Part shown: piece after piece, positions 1-12,610 of the stretch
Numbering within the stretch: position 1 is the first letter of the stretch
How the letters are laid out: the number at the start of each line of letters is the position of its first letter
DNA from: Sipunculus nudus
Taxonomy: Eukaryota > Annelida > Sipuncula > Golfingiida > Sipunculidae
Assembly (NCBI GenBank): GCA_026874595.1
Contig: CM049307.1
Location: 32,654,862 to 32,718,861 of the forward strand
Direction of reading: 5' to 3'
Length of the DNA stretch: 64,000 bases
The notes under the pieces: model-generated
Database searches by the model: none
The model's input: only the letters and a program-made list of their open reading frames with translations
Told to the model about the DNA's origin: nothing
Made by a program: the position numbers and the translations under genes

Positions 1-26
1 GCGGTTACCTCCACTCCCCTTAAAAA
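1..26 (+). repeat. Possible 3' tail of a SINE cut by the window edge
   Basis: The first bases contain GGTTACCTCCAC followed shortly by an A-rich stretch. This resembles the tail of the tRNA-derived SINE at 38947-39364, which ends in the same GGTTACCTCCAC before its A-run. Only the end is inside the window, so the assignment rests on about a dozen matching bases. Confidence 0.35.
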
Positions 27-1283
27 TCAGATATATAAATATTTGCCTGTCCATGCTTTATAAACATAAAGTTAGAAGATTTTTTTCTTGTTTTTGCAAA
101 TATATTTTCAGACATACTTGCAAAATATTCAACCAATAGGCAAATAGATTTGAAGAATATCAGATGCATGAAGATAGGAGTAACTATATATCGCCAATAA
201 TGCTTGAATATGATATGATTCAACATATACTTAAATATCAGAGAGGTCATGCCATCTTTATGAGTGTGTTTTATTTCATTTTTGATCCTTGGAAATATTA
301 TAGTTATCTGTTGAATTTCGCTTACAAACAAAAGTCGGGTGTCCAGATATCGATTCTTTATAGATATTTAAAAATAGAGATATTCATTATTTTAAAAGGT
401 AAATATGAAACCACTTGTCACATGCAGACAAAGCGTAATATAAGTTAAAACATATATGTTATTTTCACATATATAATGTTTCTCATTAAAAGTAAGTCAA
501 CAGATATATAACTATAAAAAAATTCTTCGATTTGACATAAAATAACTGAGACATAAAATAACTGATATCAGTGTACACAACCCTTCATTGTGAAATGTGA
601 CTTCTTGTGGGTACAATGTCTGAGGACAGAAGTGAATATAGCTTAGCCTATTGGTACCAGATAATTCCTATATATGCTGTCCAAATAATTCTGTCACCAT
701 AATTATGCTATTTCTCATTTTTGGTAAACCCATAAGACATTGCCAAATATTTCTAGTATGAAGAATTTTCACATCACTTCCACATATTATCTAAAGAAAG
801 CTAATTAGAAAACCCATTTGAATTATGGGTAATTTATGTTAACTTTGCATATGATAATTCATTCTCCCATTTTCAGCAGATGAATATTAACAAAAGGAGG
901 ATGTTTTGTGAAGTTATATACATTGAGTCTTAGGAAGAAATATACTACACTTATTAAGTAAGCAGATTTTCTCTACTTATGATCTTGTCAAGCATGTGAT
1001 ATTTTATGTTTGCTTATTAGATGATCGATTTTCAATATGTCTATGAAAAAGATCACCGGCATTTAAAGGGTTTAATAATTGGTTTCGTTCTTTGATTTTG
1101 TTCAGGCATAGGCGCTGTAAAGCCAAAGGTGACCTGGTTGACTAATGTTGTAACTTACTGATTTATGTTTCTTTCTGCATATTCGTTGGTTTTCCTCTTT
1201 CACTTTTTAAAATCCAAGCTTTTTGGTAGCAAAAGCTGAAGACATGCCATTTTTATCATGCTCAGGCAGCCGCGAAAAACACG
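27..1283. other. Non-coding, A+T-rich; nothing recognised
   Basis: No exon-like open frame with splice signals and no recognisable repeat was found in this stretch. The short open frames are A+T-driven and have no family resemblance. Confidence 0.6.
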
Positions 1284-1288
1284 GCAGT

Positions 1289-3718
1289 TGTTACGACCCA
1301 TAATGTAATAACCGGCCCGTAATGTAATAACGGCCCATATTGTAATTAAAACGACCCATAATGTAATAATAGCCCATAATGTAATAAAAAACGGCCCATA
1401 TTGTAATAACTATACCCTGCCCGTAGTGTAATAAAATCGCAAGTGGGTCTAACGGCCAATATTGTAATAAAATCGCAGGTGGGTAAAACGGCTAATAATT
1501 TTATAAATCAAATTTCATGCAATTTAACGAAGACAATTCAAATATTGACTTCTCGTGACACGAATGTGTAAGAGAACATACATGTATGAAAAACCACTCG
1601 ATTACTTAATGACTGTCTGTAAAAAACGGTGACCAAGCTTATATGAGCGAAATATGGCAATGATTCATGTTTATCCTTTTGTTGAATCAGTGTTTAAATA
1701 GGGTGATAAAGTATTTAAACATATATATATATATATATACCTCTGTGGTATTTTGGCTACTGAAAAAAGCCCTAGAAAAACATGTATTCAATGAATTTTG
1801 GTTTGCTGAAAACACCTTAATATTTCTTCTGGCTACATATCTAGGATTTATTTAAGCGTCTTGGTTCATTAAAGCTAATACACATATTTATTACGCCAAA
1901 ATGTAAATAATTTGTAAATTTTAACAGATAAAATATACAAAACTCTTATTATCGATAAATTTAATGTATTTTAATTCTTTTTTAAAATATAAATGAAACT
2001 TTAAATTTCAGTGCGTTTTGCTCAATGTATCATAGAGAATATTTTATATGATCTCCCGAAACCTCCCGAGATTTAGAAATTATAAATGTAGGTACTGCTG
2101 CAATTTTTTGGTGCCCATATATGCATTGGTTAAGATGTCTTAGGTCAATATGAATAACACGTCGTATAGATTAAGAGCTTTCAACACACGTATTTGAAAT
2201 AAAACTGGATGCGTCGTTCGTGTGATTCAAGAGTATGGAATTTAATTAAAAAAATTACGCCCAAACAACAAAACAACAATTTGAAAATGCCGGTTTCTGT
2301 GTTCTAGAGGTAGAGCATAGGGCGCAGAGCGGGGAGATTATCAGGGGCGTAACCAGGTCTGAGGGAGGGCAGGGGGCCATGATTTTAGTTGCGGATCCAG
2401 AAATTCGAAAGGGATGGGGGGGGGGGGGCGCTAATATGCATATATGGGTTCTATGAAAACTGTAACATTTACGTGTATATGTATATATGTATATATATAT
2501 TATTATTAATTAAATGAGAATAATAATCATTATTATATTATTATTTTATTATTATTATTATTATTATTATACGTTATATTTTAGTGTATGAAAATATGAT
2601 TTTTTTTATTCAATCGTGAACCATGGTTTTATTAAGGTTAGTAACAGGTTCATCGGGAGGGTATGGCAGGGGGCAGGATATTATATAAAAGACACTAAGC
2701 GTGTGCCCTGTCACGTATTCCAAACCGAGATTTATACAGATGTACAAACTGGTTAAGATAAGTTAAAAAAGCGATTACATTCACAAAAAATATATATACC
2801 TTATTCCTTCTAACTCGGAACCATCCCACAGAGAAGGTTTAACTCAGTAGTATAAAAAAACATTTTTTTAAAATGAAGCAGGATGACAGTATTTTGTCTA
2901 CCTAAAGGATCGACGAACAACTATAAAGACCTATAAAGACTACCAAACGCCACCATCTGAGCCATGGAGCGTGTCTCCCAGTAATTATTACAGCTGTTTA
3001 CACAATCCATGAAAAAGCAGATGTTTGCAATCGACGAGCGATCGCAAGAGAAGCCTCCCTCGGCCTTCTCCACCCTTACCCGCTATATCTGCCCCAACTG
3101 CACCCCTCACGGTCAACACCTACCCTATTTGTTGTAAAACGGGCCAATATTTTAATAATAGCCAATACCATAATAATAAATGAGTAACATTGTAATAACT
3201 TTACACCACCTTTACTGTAATCAGTATGGTGGGGGCTAAAATGGGCAAAAAGGCCAATATTGTAAATAAATGCAGTTTAGAAGATGATAAAATATACGTA
3301 GACAGCATAAATGTTGACAGTTTCCTATGATTTCCATTAAGACTGCATCTCTTATACCAATGACAAACCAAAATGGGTGTCGTTTTAGAAGGTATTCTCA
3401 GACGACATATCGCCTGTTAGATTTGGGATTCATTCTTGAGCTTAAACATATGTTATTACAATATGGGCCGTTTTTCCCACTTCCCGTTTTATTACAATAT
3501 GGGTAGGGTATGATTATTACAATATGGGTCGTTTTTATTACAATATGGGCCGTTATTACAATATGGGCCGTTTTTTATTACATTATGGGCCGTTATTACA
3601 CTATGGGCCAGTTTTATAACAATATGGGCAGGGATGATTATTACATTATGGGTCGTTTTTATTACAATATGGGCCGTTATTACATTATGGGCCGGTTATT
3701 ACATTATGGGTCGTAACA
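1289..3718. mobile_element. Foldback-type DNA element with minisatellite inverted arms
   Basis: The left arm (about 1289-1450) and right arm (about 3450-3718) are made of a ~20-bp unit of the form GGCCCATAATGTAATAA, in opposite orientations. The outermost ~58 bp of the two arms are almost perfectly complementary, starting TGTTACGACCC and ending in its reverse complement. The element is flanked by the 5-bp direct repeat GCAGT at 1284-1288 and 3719-3723, which looks like a target-site duplication. A third, degraded block of the unit lies near 3130-3270. The ~2 kb interior has no recognisable transposase. TGT...ACA ends with a 5-bp duplication recall Ginger-type or integrase-like elements, but that link is speculative. 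Confidence 0.8.
2519..2570. repeat. ATT/TTA-rich microsatellite
   Basis: Short run of ATT and related trinucleotides inside the foldback element, with an interrupted TATA run just before it. Confidence 0.8.
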
Positions 3719-3723
3719 GCAGT

Positions 3724-5540
3724 CACTTGATTGTTTCAACTAACTTGTCCATTATTTATGCACCAGATGCCAGATAGGTCGATGAATAAAGGTCTGTAAA
3801 AGGGTACATGCCACAGACCCAGTAGTATGACGTTCTTTAGGCCTATAAATACAACTGTTTAGTATCTTACAAAAAGAACAGTGACGTATATACTTGGACG
3901 TATATACTTGGAGCTCCTTTTTGTCTAATAAAAGAAAGGAAATGTGAAAGCTTTTATTCGACTTTTTATGCGTCAGAATTTAATATCAGACACTGATCAC
4001 AGATGTGCTGAATAAGCTGACACACGGAATCCCTTCCCCTGACACAAACATAAATGAAACGGTCTCTTAGTGGCACCAGACATCTAGACAAGTGTATCTT
4101 CTCTTCCAAACACAGGACCAAGTCGATCAGGACATTACATGTAATATGTATAGTGTTGACTGAAAAAGAAAATAGCTCTGTCGTTTGTATAAGGATGTTA
4201 TATTAGTTTTTGGGTTTACGAGGTATCAGAACACATGAATTATTCAACAGTTATCGTCTGCCCGTGTTGAAATATATAGGAAAATAACTATCTTGCTCTC
4301 TCCTATGCACCCAGGCCCGAGCGAGTCTGACCATTTGTGGTGATGATATTTGGCCCGCCTTTAGTGGATTCATTATAAACTGACGTCATCTTTATCATTC
4401 TGGTTTTAAAACCTGTGCACTAAGTCTACAGAATTCATCAACTTATAAGCATTTCAAAATTTCATTGTGAAAGGTTTGTTCACTTTGGTTATGATATATA
4501 AAACATACATGATTTTCACTTTATAGATTTTTTATCCTTATAGAGCAAAGCCCGCAATGTTTTGGGAGATATTGCTATTCCCATGCATGTGTAATAAGTT
4601 TAATTTGCTGTTTGAATGAATTCAGTCACATCTACCCTAACAATAAACAGGAGAGCTGAATTTAGCTAGAACACTTTATATCTATAATTAGTAACATAAC
4701 CATAAACGGATACCTGGAGATAAACCGTTCACTCAAGAACCTAGAAACAGAGATTCGTTTAAATGAAAATTAAATTCCGCGCATTTGTCGACCAATCTGA
4801 CCTTGAATTTTCACAAAATATCATTAAACCTGATTTTGGGTTATAGCGCTTTGCTTTTATATGATCAGTAATTTATTGCAACATAATTTTAATAACCTTA
4901 TACTCCTGGGATCGGGATCTGCCAATTTCCTCACTTGGTTCGTAGACTACTTTGTGTTTTTGTTTTAACTCATTATATCCCGCAGTATCAACTCTGATTT
5001 TTATCGTTATGTGTTGATAAAACTAAAGATGTATTTTAGTTTTCCTGGGAGACGGAGCTCTCCCCCCTAGACTTTGCGGACCTGGGCATCAAATATACCT
5101 GTCCAGTCACTAGATATATCCCAACAATTGTCGGCTCTGCATCAATCTCGTATCTCATACTAAATTCGAAATACAATTTTGCTCACATCATATATCCTCA
5201 TGTAAAATCTAATTAAATAGGACAAGCATTTGTAATGCAGGAATCTTCTTAGTTACGTGGTAAAAAAAAAAAACAGATGTTAAGTAATGTTAGTCAGAAC
5301 GTCCGTTAACAGTCTTCCTAGAACTCTGTTCTGCAAGGTTTAGGTTATTTTACTTCAGGGATGCAATGAGAGTAATAAAATAATATACCTATTTTGAAGT
5401 GAAAATAAAAAATATATATACAAGTACTTGGGAACATGACCATGGTAGGCAGAGCTCTGTAACTATAAGGTGGAAATAAAAGTAGGGATTATGAAAAATG
5501 CATCGTGTGGAAGAACAAAATAACGCAGGTTCAACAAATT
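3724..5540. other. Non-coding; nothing recognised
   Basis: No coding exon, RNA gene or repeat family was identified between the foldback element and the probable 3' end of the minus-strand gene at 7485-9981. Confidence 0.5.
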
Positions 5541-5545
5541 TTGCT

Positions 5546-5551
5546 TTTATT
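5546..5551 (-). terminator. Candidate polyadenylation signal (AATAAA) for the 7485-9981 gene
   Basis: On the minus strand AATAAA occurs here, about 1.9 kb beyond the stop codon at 7485. If used, the 3' UTR would contain the MITE at 6555-7166. Closer A+T-rich alternatives cannot be ranked from sequence alone. Confidence 0.3.
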
Positions 5552-6554
5552 CAAGACATAAACTTGTACAACAAAATACAAAACATGTACAACAAATAAA
5601 TAGAATGACTAGATCTTTCATTTATATCAACGAACACTCGATCAGATTACCATTAAAATGCAACGGACGGAAAATCGCAGTTCACCTGAACACAATAACT
5701 GAATGGTAACGAATCACACTATGTTTATCTATTGCCCTCTGCCCTAAAAATATGACTCGACGACTCTTTCTAAGTTGCAATAATAGGCGAAACTATTCTT
5801 TCCAGTACCACTGATTTAGTTAAACATTCCTCCGGCAGATGGCAGCAACGCCAAGAACTTGGGGCTGAATCAAAGGAAATTGCACTCATGCTGAAACATA
5901 GTACTGGTTATAAGATACATTATGCAAGTGAAACTTTTCAATAATTACCAGTAAATCCTCTGGGTTCCCTTTTTTATAATATTTTTACCACTTTAGTTCA
6001 GATAACTACACCAGATAAAAGATAATGTGATGAAATTCTGCAGAAATGATATGTTCATTCATTATGTGTAAGTGATATCACAATATATAGCATAATATAA
6101 AGACTTATGCTTTTGTCATATTAAGACATAAATTAGCTTGAAATAAGCCTGACCCACAATCATTGGTGCAAGATTTGTATGACAAGACAATAACTTACCA
6201 TGACATGAAGCAAATATTCATATATTTTAACATGGTTTTGAAATGTACCTTTTCTAAAAATGTATCTTCTGCACCCCATTTTGTGATTACACTCATCCTA
6301 AAGTTACTATTTTATTGTTTGAAAAATTGCATAATATCTCTTTACAAAACATAACCTATTCATTAAAAGCACAACAGGACCAGTATAACACATGATTGTT
6401 TAAAATTGACAGTAAACTCAAGTATAAATTATGTAAAAATAATTACACTTGAACAAAAATATATAAATCAGATGTGAGACACAGTGCATACATGGATTTT
6501 ATATGTCTACAGTCTAAAGTAGGAGGGACTAAAAACTTAAATGAATGGGAAAGG

Positions 6555-7166
6555 TTACGCTCTTTACTCAGCGCTTCACCTATAGGGCCACTACCTATAT
6601 CGCAAGGCGCTGTTTGTTATGACCTCGTATCCTGAATTGCAACACCAGAGGGGAGCACTGTATTTTTGTCCAATCCGATGAGACCTTGTGCTGGAAGACA
6701 AAGCCAATCAAGGAATAAACGGAGCCAATCATGTTTATTTTGTTTTGAGTGACAGCTCATCGCCCCACGTAACAGTCTGAACAGGCCACAGGCTCAGAGA
6801 GAATTGCCCCTGACGTGGTTTGCTTAGGGCCTTGGGCACATAGGATGCTCGGTTGGTGAGATGTAATTCAAACGAAACGTAACAGCAAAGGCTGCGTGCA
6901 CACCTCGCTGGCTTGTTTCAGTTCTGCAGACAACAGATACATGGCTACGCTAACACAGTCATAATGTCATAATCGAATCAGTCAATGATGCGAGAATGCA
7001 GAGGGGGCAATTTAAATTCGACTGGAAACTCATCATACGCATGTTTATTTCAGCGGACAACGAACCGCCATCTGGTGTCTAAATATATCATAAACTGTCA
7101 AAGCTGGCAGCGTGAAAATCAGTTGCTTCTTTAGAAGCGCAAGATTTCCGCTGCCTCGGGAGTGTA
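6555..7166 (+). mobile_element. Nonautonomous DNA transposon (MITE), copy 1
   Basis: A 612-bp element with short terminal repeats TACGCTC / GAGTGTA, flanked by a perfect 8-bp direct repeat GGGAAAGG at 6547-6554 and 7167-7174. Near its right end is a long hairpin: GGCAGCG and AAAATC arms around a GCTTCTTTAGAAGC core. An inverted relative lies at 11748-12208. The 8-bp duplication suits the hAT or P superfamily. No transposase is encoded. Confidence 0.85.
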
Positions 7167-7259
7167 GGGAAAGGTATGAGGGTGTATTCATGTGACTGTT
7201 GAGCCTCATGTTGTTGTAAGTCTGACAAAAATGTATATCTCTGCTATCATATCAAACAT

Positions 7260-7350
7260 AAATTGTTATGTACACCTGAGCATCACTTGTTATAGATGTA
7301 CTAAGTACACCTGAGCATCACTAGTTAAAGTTGTACTTAGTACTATTCAG
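7260..7350. repeat. Short direct duplication
   Basis: The motif GTACACCTGAGCATCACT is present twice (near 7270 and 7307), each copy followed by a related GTACTAAGTAC-type sequence. Confidence 0.7.
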
Positions 7351-7484
7351 CAGAATATCACTGCATTGATAAAACAATCCCTTTACAGATTTGTCAAATG
7401 AAGATCACCTGATAGTTTCCATATCTGAAAGTTAAGTTATTTCCTAAACCTGACATGCTCATTTTGCACATTTTTATAGGCATT

Positions 7485-9981
7485 TTATATTTTGTAGAAG
7501 ACATCCCTGATGTTAAACATGGCCTGTCTTCCTTTCTGCATGTACAGAAGCTGGACCACTGGTTTTACCAAATACTGAAACAAGGAGATAAACATGAGTG
7601 TAACATACAGTGATGTGATAGTTACACGACTGTAACATAATGGTCACATCAGAGTTACATGTCTGCAACATAGTGATGTGATAGCAACCTGACCGTTACA
7701 TGATGATCATGTCACAGTAACATGACAGTAACATGATGGTCACATCACAGTAACCTGACAGTAACATGACTTTAACGTGATAGTCGGTCAGATTAACATG
7801 ATTATAACATAATGGTCACATTAGAGTAACATAAGCATAACATGACTGTAAAATGATGATCACAGCACAGTAACCATGAAAGCAAATGACAGTCATATAA
7901 TATTTACTAGTGTTATGCCAATTTATTGATTATGTCAATGTTTTTTCTTTCATAATTGATCAAACTGGTTGCATTTTGGTATAACCGATCACAAACTATT
8001 ACAAATGCAGGAACATAGAAGTCATAATAATCCAGAAAATATACTGATCCTGTCAGAGAAATGTGTAAGATGTGAAACAAAGTAGTGAATGGCATTAAAA
8101 CTGAACCTTGTACAGTGAGCTAGTCCCAGCAACTTGGCAGTTTTAGAGTAATACAGAAGATATTGATTAGTAATCAATCTTCAGTCATTTGTTTCTTTCA
8201 ATCATCAAATTTGAATTTACAAGCAATTCTGACCATTAAATTTTACAGAGCAGTAAGGCGAGTGTAATATGACAGTTACAGAACAAAAACATGGCAATAA
8301 CATATCAATAATATGAAAGTGACACCAGCTTTATTAAAAGAGCTGCATGGCAGTAGCATGTTGGTAACAAAATATGGCCATATGTTGGTGTACAGTGTAC
8401 AGCAGACATTTATTCCTGTACAAGGAGTCCTAGGGAAAATCACAACCTTCAATACCTGTTTATTGAAACACTGGCATGTCTAGAATATCAGTCAAAGGGA
8501 TAAGCTAATGAAGGGATTAATATAATGAATAACTGGTTCATTCAAATGTATTATTAAATATCAAGCTCACCTTTGTCAGGTAGTCTCTCCTCCTTGAGTA
8601 TAAGGTCCATTTAAATGCTGTGGGGGCTAAGGTTGATTCTCTCCTCTCCACACGCATCTCAATGCGGTACTTCATCCAGTTGTCAGTCATGAAGCTGATG
8701 TAGCGGGGAGATTCATAGCCAACTATCACATTGTCATACAACACTTCTCCTGAAATAAGTTAAAATAGCAATCCCATGGGCCAAGAAAGACTATACTCTG
8801 ATACATGGTTTGACTTATTAGCGAATATTAGGTCAGTGCATCATTATACTCTTTTGAACATCTGCAGGGATGATCTTATATATAAATGTTGCTGACAGGA
8901 CATCACCACAGTGTCATGATGTAGGATTTCTTCCACAAAAACTACCAGATTACTATACAGACCTTCACCTCCAGCTAGATAGATACATGCTAGATGTCTA
9001 TCTCATTCAGGCACCCAAAATCAGGTGAGATCTGCTCCTGCCCTGACCCCTGGAAGAGCCAACTTTATCATAGGAGTATTAATGGGTCAGGCCACTTATA
9101 GTGAGAGAGGGGTGGTAGGAACTCTGATGTCTTACAATCAAAGAGTTTTGTTGTTCCACTATTTCACTGAATAACATAAAGTGCCTTTACCTCTTTTAAA
9201 TATTCAGTACCAAATTTGAAACTATGAAATTATAATGTTTTAATATTTAAATATTTCATTAAAAAATTAACAACTGTTCAACAAAATATTTGTTAGCTTA
9301 TAGAATCATAGGAATATAAAGAATGTTACTTTTTTGTGACATGTCCAGGTAGGTAAAATGAGGAAAAATACTGAGGATGTACATTAGTTTTGATTACTTT
9401 ACCTATAAATGGCACTTCTACTGCTTCCAGGAAATGTTTACCTACACCCATCTGTAGTGTGTCATCAGCTTCAAATCTGATAATTCCAGGAAACCACTGT
9501 AAACATTAACAGTCTGTGTAAAGGTTAGGCACCAATTCACATAATCTGCAAACATTTTACTGTTGAAATCCTTTGTATTATGTTTAAATGATATAGAGAT
9601 TTGTACAAACAATTTTTTAATATTTCATTGTTAATAGCCACATTGGATACATATTGTTGTTCTGATATTTTCTTTTTTATGTCAATATTTTTAGCTGATC
9701 AGGTATATAATATACAGGTCAAACAATGTTTAAAGTAACCCTACAATGAATGTGATAGCAGATTTATTTACGTTGAGAGTTGATAGGAAATTATAAACAT
9801 TTGCTGCTGTTACCTTTGCATAATTGTTCATGTCAGCAAGGTATTGAAACACCTTAGGCCTGGCAGAGGACAGTGCCACCTCAGCAGAGGAAAGTAAAAC
9901 ATCTTCATCGCCTTCCAGATGTAACAATACACATAAACCAGCAACAATTGATGCAGTCACCACCCGAGCCACTGTCAGCAT
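7485..9981 (-). CDS. SRPBCC/START-fold-like protein, four coding exons, function unknown
   Basis: Coding exons on the minus strand are 9981-9814, 9496-9403, 8749-8571 and 7574-7485. All introns are GT-AG, phases agree, and the joined frame is 531 nt (176 residues plus TAA). Residues 1-22 form a hydrophobic segment (signal anchor or signal peptide). Residues ~34-60 read as an alpha/beta entry of the SRPBCC type: an SSA-RPKVFQYLADMNNYAKW-P run resembling the 'ARP..VF.yl.D...Y..W.P' pattern of polyketide-cyclase/START-like proteins. Strand-rich sequence follows (VGKHFLEAVEVPF, KYRIEMRVER, FKWTLYSRR), then a C-terminal helix (residues ~148-176). Ligand and role are unknown. A good acceptor (CTTAACAG) lies 11 nt before the chosen ATG, so a 5' UTR exon or a further coding exon may lie upstream. 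The fold assignment is by pattern only. Confidence 0.78.
7600..7890. repeat. Degenerate minisatellite downstream of the 7485-9981 stop codon's exon (intron 3)
   Basis: Repeating phrases such as ACATGATGGTCACATCACAG and ACAGTAACATGA recur about every 20-40 bp. They lie within intron 3 of the SRPBCC-like gene, with looser copies near 8260-8370. Confidence 0.7.
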
Positions 9982-10609
9982 TTTATCTCCTCTGTTAAGA
10001 TACAAAGCCAGGATTTTATTGTCATATTTCAAGGAATTATATATCCGTTGTTTGTGACTTAGCATTAAGTGCTACAGGTAAGCAGAGCTTGTACTATTTG
10101 GAAGTTACTGGCCCAGTGAAAAAGTGACAGGTCCAGTATTTTAAATGAATTATCACATGGACACTTAGCATATGAAATACATTTGCATCAATTATCATGA
10201 TAGACACAAACTTGAGTAAATATCATTTTAAAAAGCATATCAAAATGCAGGGTGCTCACATGATATGATCCTGCACTATACTAAGTAAAAAAGTTAAATT
10301 CTATTAAATGACTCTCTGGCTTTATTCATACTTTAATAAGGGAACTGTAAACATTGCACTTGTATACCTAACATTTAAAAAAGAAAATATTTCAGTGAGC
10401 CTTTTATACATGTATAATACCAGCATACTGCACTAAGTCTAAACCATACATCTTTTAAAGAAAACATTTAGGAGTAAGTGGGATGCAAATACAGTTAAGT
10501 CCAACTCCTTGAAACTCAACTTGAGTCTGGACTGAAGTCAAAGTCTGGAATAGGCCTACATCACTGATATACTGTTGATTAATTTTTTTGTTCGCAAGGG
10601 TTTTAATTT

Positions 10610-11010
10610 CGTGTCGTGATATTCGTGAATGGGAAATAATCACGAAAAATGAAGCCCTCAGGAATAATTGGCCAATTGAGTATGTCCTTCTTATTAAGTG
10701 TAGCCAATACTTGTACGGGAATAGGTTAGAACAGTAAGAAATTTTATAATAAGTTACATCCACGCAGGTATATGGAAAATGTTCCCCTAAATTTGAACTA
10801 AACTACCTGTGCTGTGTGTACAGGCCAATTGTCATATGAGAAGAATATCACCAACTCATAACTTATTCTCATTTTACAGTACACACAGTTATGGCTTTAC
10901 CAAAGATTTGATATAGGTTCTGGTGATCGCAAAAATGAAACCCTTGTGAAACATTAAAAATGGAGAAATCGCAAAATTTGAGCCTCGCGAATATGAAGTT
11001 AACCACAGTA
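10610..11010. repeat. Dispersed non-coding repeat rich in TCGTGA / TCGCAAAA motifs
   Basis: The stretch has paired phrases (ATTTCGTG, ATTCGTGA, AATCACGAAAAATGAAG on the left; ATCGCAAAAATGAAACCC, TCGCGAATATGAAGTTAACCACAGTA on the right). They are partly inverted with respect to one another, as in short interspersed elements. Boundaries are not defined. Confidence 0.4.
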
Positions 11011-11747
11011 TACGGCAGAATCAGCATCATATTATCGACTATCAACCATGTGGGATGACATACTAATTATTTATCTACACTTATAATTACATTTTGAGTT
11101 GCTCAGTTACTTGAATCCAACTTAGTTGTAAATTGATATAATACTGGAAAACATAAGGCTACAAGCTGCAATTGAATATCTTGTGTGAAAACTGAAACTA
11201 AAAGTAACATGAGATCCATGGTTCACGGCACTCAGATGATTTTTTTCCATTTTGCAAAGGCAAAATATACTTATTTCTAGTATTTTTATACAAATTAGCA
11301 TTTGAAAAGCAAAGGGGAAATGGCCCTGCTTTCTGGTGATAATCAAATACTTAATATATGATTGCCTAACTAACCCTGTGCACTTTTATGGACTCTATCA
11401 AAGATGCAGCAGCCTCTCATGATCAAATATTACTAGAAGTACCATTAATTCAGCTATGTGACAGTAATATGCGTGTAGAATAACCCCTCCACTGGGAATG
11501 TAAGAAACCCTGTCATTTATAGAATAAGGAAGAAATTGAAGATTAGCTGAAGAATAATAATACACATTTAGTTTATTAACTGAAATAAAATGCTGTAAAA
11601 CATTTAAATTTTCCAATTTTCAAATTAGCATAAACTAAATCTAATAAGTATATATTGTACTCTGTAATATATGAACATTGTGGCCTGACTCCATTTAATC
11701 ATGCAATAAGAGGAAAAAGGTGATGGGCCTAAGAGCTATATGAAAGG

Positions 11748-12208
11748 TACGCTCCCGAGGCAGCGAAAATCTTGCGCTTCTAAAGAAGCTACAGATTTTC
11801 ACGCTGCCTACTTTGACCGTTTATGATGCACTTAAACACCAGGTAGTGCACATGCTGAAAAAACTGCTGATGTGACGAGCAGCCAACCAAATGCAAGTCA
11901 ACAAATACTCGACAGGCATCAGGCTCCGCCCAGAAACCACTTGAGGGGCAATATTCTCTGAGCCAGTGGCCTGTTCACACGATCGCCGGGGCCATGAGCT
12001 GTCACTCAAAACAAAATGAACAACTTTGGCTCCATGTATTCCTCGCTTGGCTGGTAAACCGTGTTGTCTTCAGCACAGGGTCTCATCTGATTGGACCAAA
12101 ATACAGTGCTCCCCTCTGGTGTAAAGATTCAGGATATAAGGTCATAACAAACAGTGCTTACGATATAGGTAGTTGGCCTATGGGTAAAGTGCTGTTTAAA
12201 GAGCGTAC
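11748..12208 (-). mobile_element. Nonautonomous DNA transposon (MITE), copy 2, inverted
   Basis: This copy carries the same sequence as 6555-7166 in reverse orientation, with a ~150-bp internal deletion. Its ends are TACGCTCC...GAGCGTAC. ATGAAAGG is present on both sides (11740-11747 and 12209-12216), consistent with an 8-bp target duplication. The hairpin near the GGCAGCG end is conserved at 11760-11812. Confidence 0.82.
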
Positions 12209-12517
12209 ATGAAAGGATATATTTGATAAACAAAAAATGTTTACATGTAATTAGTAATTCTAAAAACATTTTATGTCATTACATCTTAAAATGTGTCAAT
12301 GAGTACTTGTGTTATAATATAAAATTTATCATAAAAATTATTTTAAAATTCAATTAATAATTATAAATCTGCAATATGTTTAGCAAGAGATTAGACAACT
12401 GAACATTTATTTTGATAGAAGAAAATACAAAATTTATCAACAGTATTGAAAAAAAAATATGAAATTATTAAACTAATCTTGTTTACTAAATCTATCATGT
12501 CTAGAATTCGAAGGGGG

Positions 12518-12570
12518 TGGAGAGAAGAGAGAGAGAGAGAGAGAGAAAGAGAGGAAGAGAAAGAGAGAGT
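12518..12570. repeat. GA microsatellite
   Basis: Imperfect (GA)n run with occasional AAGA and GGAA interruptions. Confidence 0.9.
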
Positions 12571-12610
12571 AAGGGGTCTTTGTAGTGGTTATTGCAGGTT
12601 GCCTGGCTGA

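Noticed and set aside
3510..3716. 68-residue open frame rich in MGRYY repeats
   Set aside because: It is the translation of the minisatellite arm of the foldback element.
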